In this document: positions 53,632 through 56,446 of the stretch, in pieces
Position numbering within the stretch: position 1 is the stretch's first letter
Layout of the letters: each line of letters begins with the position of its first letter
Assembly: GCA_017551845.1 (NCBI GenBank)
Contig: JAFZKR010000090.1
Coordinates: 1 to 56,446 of the forward strand
Reading direction: 5' to 3'
DNA: 56,446 bases
From: Bacteroidaceae bacterium
GTDB lineage: Bacteria > Bacteroidota > Bacteroidia > Bacteroidales > Bacteroidaceae
Program-made: the position numbers and the translations under genes
Notes under the pieces: model-generated
The model's input: the letters and a program-made list of their open reading frames with translations, nothing else
Database searches by the model: none
Told to the model about the DNA's origin: nothing

Positions 53632-53639
53632 CAAAATTA
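53632..53639 (-). promoter_or_regulatory. Candidate trpS promoter, -7 element
   Basis: Minus-strand TAATTTTG matches TAnnTTTG about 50 bases before the trpS start. A clear -33 element is not seen. Confidence 0.4.
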
Positions 53640-53690
53640 CCACAAAAGCGCCATACAGTGAAAAAATAGTCAAAAAAACGGTTTAAAGTT

Positions 53691-53720
53691 TTTGACTATA
53701 AATGAAAGTGCTTATCTTTG
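53691..53720 (+). promoter_or_regulatory. tRNA-Val promoter
   Basis: TTTG at 53691-53694 and TATCTTTG at 53713-53720 are separated by 18 bases, the same arrangement as for tRNA-Gln. The tRNA begins 21 bases downstream. Confidence 0.7.
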
Positions 53721-53741
53721 CACCGCTTTTACGGAAAGCAA

Positions 53742-53816
53742 GGGCGTTTAGCTCAGCTGGTTCAGAGCATCTGCCTTACAAGCAGAGGGTCGGCGGTTCG
53801 AATCCGTCAACGCCCA
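53742..53816 (+). tRNA. tRNA-Val, anticodon TAC
   Basis: A 75-base cloverleaf: acceptor GGGCGTT/AACGCCC, D stem GCTC/GAGC, anticodon stem TCTGC/GCAGA with loop CTTACAA (anticodon TAC at 53777-53779), variable loop of five, T stem GGCGG/CCGTC with one G-T pair and loop TTCGAAT. The discriminator is A and the CCA end is not encoded. It stands alone between trpS and the large envelope-protein gene. Confidence 0.94.
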
Positions 53817-53823
53817 CAATGAT

Positions 53824-53863
53824 AAAGAGACACTTACGGAATGTAGGTGTCTCTTTCTTTTTT
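53824..53863 (+). terminator. Bidirectional terminator between tRNA-Val and the envelope-protein gene
   Basis: AAAGAGACAC (53824-53833) pairs with GTGTCTCTTT (53847-53856), extended inward by TTAC/GTAG with one G-T pair around loop GGAAT, and is followed by CTTTTTT. On the minus strand the hairpin lies about 45 bases past the stop of the convergent gene and ends in TTTATC, so it can serve both. Confidence 0.8.
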
Positions 53864-53903
53864 GGAATCACTAACAAATGGACTAACATTTTATTCCAAA
53901 TCA

Positions 53904-56446
53904 TCAGAAATCCGCATCCAGCACGTAAGGTGTGCCGGAAGCCGTTATGCCTGCTCCGGTTACAGTGAAGTTGGTGCTGTAGGAGTTGTTGTAGAACTCC
54001 ACGTGGGCGTTGCCTAAGGAATCCGTAATCACATTGGGGTTCCAGTAGAGGGTGCGGCGGTAATCCTTAGTTCCCTCGATGGGACCATCAGGATACTGAG
54101 GACTGTAGAACTGGACCGGATAGTCAAAACCTTGCAGTGTGGTTATCCGTTGACCTCTGTTCATTTTTTCCTTTTTGCTTTTCAGTTTATAGTCATCCTT
54201 CATCTTGATGTCAATCAGTATGTATTTCCTGTATGTCTGTGAATGGCCCCTCATGGCCGACAGCATTTCGTAGTCACCACTCCTGTTTATATAGTCCATG
54301 TATAAAGGTACAGTTTCAGATATCTCATATAGGCTGGCAGGTTCATCGAAGATAAGCATGCTTTCAATGTCCTCTGTGTCTAAATTCCAGTTGCCACTAT
54401 CGGTTGCCAGTTTTTCGGAATCATGTATATACCAGAAAACAGGATAGTTATCAATGTATTGGTTTGGTCCGTCGTTTACAGTGAAAGTATAACCTTTGTC
54501 CAGAATGTATCCGAGCACATCCGTTGTCCATTCCCCGAAATCCATCACCTGTTCCACATCCTTCTCCACGTCGAAAGCCTTGAATGTGAAATAATCTATG
54601 TATTTTCTCGGGGCTATGATTTCAACCTCCGGCAGTTTTATGGCGTCGTAGTCATAGTCCGTTCCGTTCCCGGCCATATCTTGTCCTTTTTCCGATACCG
54701 TTTTTCCGGTGACGTTTCTCTTTCGGAACACAAGTTTCTCTCTGTCATAGGCCTTGATTTCCGGCTGGAAGGCCCTTTCCAGAATCAGGTTCGCTCCCGT
54801 ATTCTTGGCGAAATTATTTTTTCTCTCCAACAGCATCACAAGGTCCGCCTTATCATGGAAATCCAAAACGTTGAATCCGAAATAACCGTTACTCCCAGTG
54901 GTCTGCTGGCCATATTGTACAAGAGTGTTAATGTCTTGTGGAGCCACGGTAAGATAAGTCTTGACACCTTCCAGCTTGACCTTGTTGCTCCAGTATGAGG
55001 TGACCCATCCGTTCACGCTCAGACTGTCTTCCATACGATGTCGTTCTTCAAAGCGTTTCAAGCCGCTCATGATATCCCAGCCATAGCGTTCCCAACCCTG
55101 TACCATCATGAGCAAATCCATTGCCAGACGGTGCTCTTCATCATCAGACTCAAAATAGTACTGTGGATTGTTAATCAGTCCCTTCAGGTCCGATGACAGA
55201 AGCAGCCATGTGGCCAGATTATCCTGGAATGTAGTCTCTATGTTATGAGCATCCCTGACTGATATGCAGAAACGGTCCCTGAACGGCAGTCCCTGTCCGT
55301 TCATGAGGGAAAGAGAGAGACTGACTTTCTCATAAGGAGCATAACTGTCCTTGTCGAAAACAGTTTGGATATGTGGAGGCCTGAAGTCTTCCCTGAAGTT
55401 GAAAAAGTGCCGGGTTGACATTGCCCCATACCCTCCGAATAATGTAATTTTGCATACTCCTAACGGTATGGATTCGGCCGGAAAGGAAAAATGTTTCACG
55501 GATGATTCGGATTCCCATTGAAAGGCCTTGAAAGATATAGGCAGGCCGCAGCAGGTTACAGCTATGCAATATGTGTATTCCGGATGAAACCTTTGCGGCT
55601 GGCGCACCGCGACATACAGGGAGTCCCTGTTGATGGAATCGAGCGAGAGGGTGATACCGGAATCTTGTATTTCAGGCAATTTTACCCTGTATTCTTTATT
55701 CTCATAGATAAAAACCGCTTTCATGTTCTCCTGCGGACTTTGTATCAGGACATGTCCCATTCCGTCATGAACAGTAACCGCTTCAATTACCCCCATGTTC
55801 CTTGAACCGGAAATCCTGAGCGTCCCGTCAATAGGCTGACCATTCTCATCTGTGGCCTTGAAAGCCATCCTTGAGGGGATATCGGTAACCCAAAGACCTC
55901 CCTCAGGAAAGAAACTCACGTTGACAGCTTTGGATTTGACAGGCTCAGGACGCGGGTTCCTCCTGTTGTCGTTATAATTGACAAAGACAGGATTGCTGTA
56001 ATATCCCGGAGTTGCTGGTTCCTGAAAGACGGGGATGACTCTTGAGAACACAATGCTCTCGTCGAAATTGAGCATGTATTGGGTGTAGGCCCTTATCTCG
56101 TAATACCCGCTCGGGTAAGGCAGTATTCCGCGTAGCTCCCTTGCCTGCATGGTTGACTGGTCATAAAGGTTGAAACATCCGTCCGCCTGTCCGGCCCTGA
56201 TCTTAAGTTTCAGTTGCTGCAGAAGCACTCCAGTAGGTGATAGCAGGTCAACATACAGGACACCGCTTCTTGTTCGGGTAAGTGAGGTGGCATTGACCAC
56301 GAATGCCTTGAACCATATAGTCTCACCCTGAAAATAACTGGTGTTATCAAACTGAAGAAACACTTTCTCCTGCGGGAAAGCCAGGTTGAACTGTCTGACA
56401 TCTCCCACTCTTGCCATCAGATTCAACTCCTCCGTCGGGATCTGAC
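53904..56446 (-). CDS. MG2-domain envelope protein, N-terminus outside the window
   Basis: At least 846 residues are present; the frame is open through the right edge, so the true start and signal peptide are missing. The visible N-terminal part matches the macroglobulin MG2-type pattern (EKVFLQFDNTSYFQGETIWF, followed by GYYEIRAYTQYMLNF). A middle region of beta-rich domains follows, then a segment that resembles a degenerate TonB-receptor plug (LPEVEIIAPRKYIDYF, DTEDIESMLIFDEPAS), and a C-terminal beta domain (ITTLQGFDYPVQFYSPQYP, NSYSTNFTVTGAG). There is no beta-barrel after the plug-like part. Such proteins are common and uncharacterised in Bacteroidota. Export to the periplasm or outer membrane is likely but the signal is not visible. 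Confidence 0.75.
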   Translation of the reverse strand, partial: QIPTEELNLMARVGDVRQFNLAFPQEKVFLQFDNTSYFQGETIWFKAFVVNATSLTRTRSGVLYVDLLSPTGVLLQQLKLKIRAGQADGCFNLYDQSTMQARELRGILPYPSGYYEIRAYTQYMLNFDESIVFSRVIPVFQEPATPGYYSNPVFVNYNDNRRNPRPEPVKSKAVNVSFFPEGGLWVTDIPSRMAFKATDENGQPIDGTLRISGSRNMGVIEAVTVHDGMGHVLIQSPQENMKAVFIYENKEYRVKLPEIQDSGITLSLDSINRDSLYVAVRQPQRFHPEYTYCIAVTCCGLPISFKAFQWESESSVKHFSFPAESIPLGVCKITLFGGYGAMSTRHFFNFREDFRPPHIQTVFDKDSYAPYEKVSLSLSLMNGQGLPFRDRFCISVRDAHNIETTFQDNLATWLLLSSDLKGLINNPQYYFESDDEEHRLAMDLLMMVQGWERYGWDIMSGLKRFEERHRMEDSLSVNGWVTSYWSNKVKLEGVKTYLTVAPQDINTLVQYGQQTTGSNGYFGFNVLDFHDKADLVMLLERKNNFAKNTGANLILERAFQPEIKAYDREKLVFRKRNVTGKTVSEKGQDMAGNGTDYDYDAIKLPEVEIIAPRKYIDYFTFKAFDVEKDVEQVMDFGEWTTDVLGYILDKGYTFTVNDGPNQYIDNYPVFWYIHDSEKLATDSGNWNLDTEDIESMLIFDEPASLYEISETVPLYMDYINRSGDYEMLSAMRGHSQTYRKYILIDIKMKDDYKLKSKKEKMNRGQRITTLQGFDYPVQFYSPQYPDGPIEGTKDYRRTLYWNPNVITDSLGNAHVEFYNNSYSTNFTVTGAGITASGTPYVLDADF

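Noticed and set aside
53702..53968. Open frame overlapping tRNA-Val
   Set aside because: It contains the whole tRNA and the terminator and overlaps the convergent gene end.
1..56446. CRISPR arrays, insertion sequences, prophage or integrative element genes
   Set aside because: No regularly spaced repeats, transposase, integrase, relaxase or phage structural proteins are visible on either strand.

Overview
The window is a stretch of chromosome from a member of the Bacteroidales (phylum Bacteroidota). Three things point there: the gene neighbourhoods (parA-parB-DUF5683-LysM transglycosylase-rel; lptB; tig-clpP-clpX-recQ-guaB followed by three parvulin-like genes, an LptA-like gene and mutL), the repeated TAnnTTTG promoter element typical of this phylum in front of many genes, and envelope proteins such as PorQ, a Bacteroidota-style TonB and a protein with a C-terminal sorting-like domain. 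Nearly every base is accounted for by ordinary chromosomal genes. I see no CRISPR array, phage, transposase or rRNA. Genus cannot be fixed from the sequence alone; a T9SS-carrying, probably gut-associated lineage is my inference.

Layout. 1-13.1 kb: the N-terminal part of alaS (cut by the left edge), divergent from an M23 peptidase and a MerR regulator; then on the minus strand the tightly overlapping parA-parB-DUF5683-mltD-rel operon; lpxB alone on plus; cdsA, ftsH and rsfS on minus. 13.1-13.6 kb: tRNA-Gln(CUG) with a well-formed promoter and terminator, followed by a small unexplained ORF and a palindrome. 13.6-19.8 kb: meaB and a membrane protein on minus, rsmA and mgtE on plus, a DUF349 repeat protein on minus. 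19.9-26.7 kb (minus): porQ-cmk-ispH, followed directly by a four-gene sugar-oxidation cluster whose order (aldo/keto reductase, COG3618 lactonase, FucP-like permease, zinc alcohol dehydrogenase) matches the L-galactose pathway described in Bacteroides vulgatus.

26.8-34.4 kb (plus): tonB with its own terminator, polyprenyl synthetase, a conserved unknown gene, tatD, an orphan histidine kinase, DUF177-rpmF, era and der. 34.4-36.9 kb (minus): lptB and, five bases downstream, an M6 metalloprotease with a C-terminal sorting-like domain. 37.0-51.6 kb (plus): protein quality control (trigger factor, ClpP, ClpX), RecQ, GuaB, then an outer-membrane biogenesis block (three PpiC/SurA-type proteins and an LptA/OstA-like protein), a small membrane protein and MutL. 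51.6-53.6 kb (minus): a YitT-family protein and trpS. 53.7-53.9 kb: tRNA-Val(UAC) with promoter and a shared terminator. 53.9 kb to the right edge (minus): a large MG2-domain envelope protein whose N-terminus lies outside the window.

Themes: envelope construction (LpxB, LptB, LptA-like, SurA-like, PorQ, TonB, CdsA, MltD), protein quality control (Tig, ClpXP, FtsH), ribosome biogenesis (RsmA, Era, Der, RsfS, L32, DUF177) and one carbohydrate-catabolic insert. The most interesting items are the L-galactose cluster with its structured internal spacer, a MutL whose endonuclease motifs are all replaced, an orphan kinase with an unusual H-box, and several conserved genes of unknown function sitting in essential operons. 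I did not find a clear novel multigene system.
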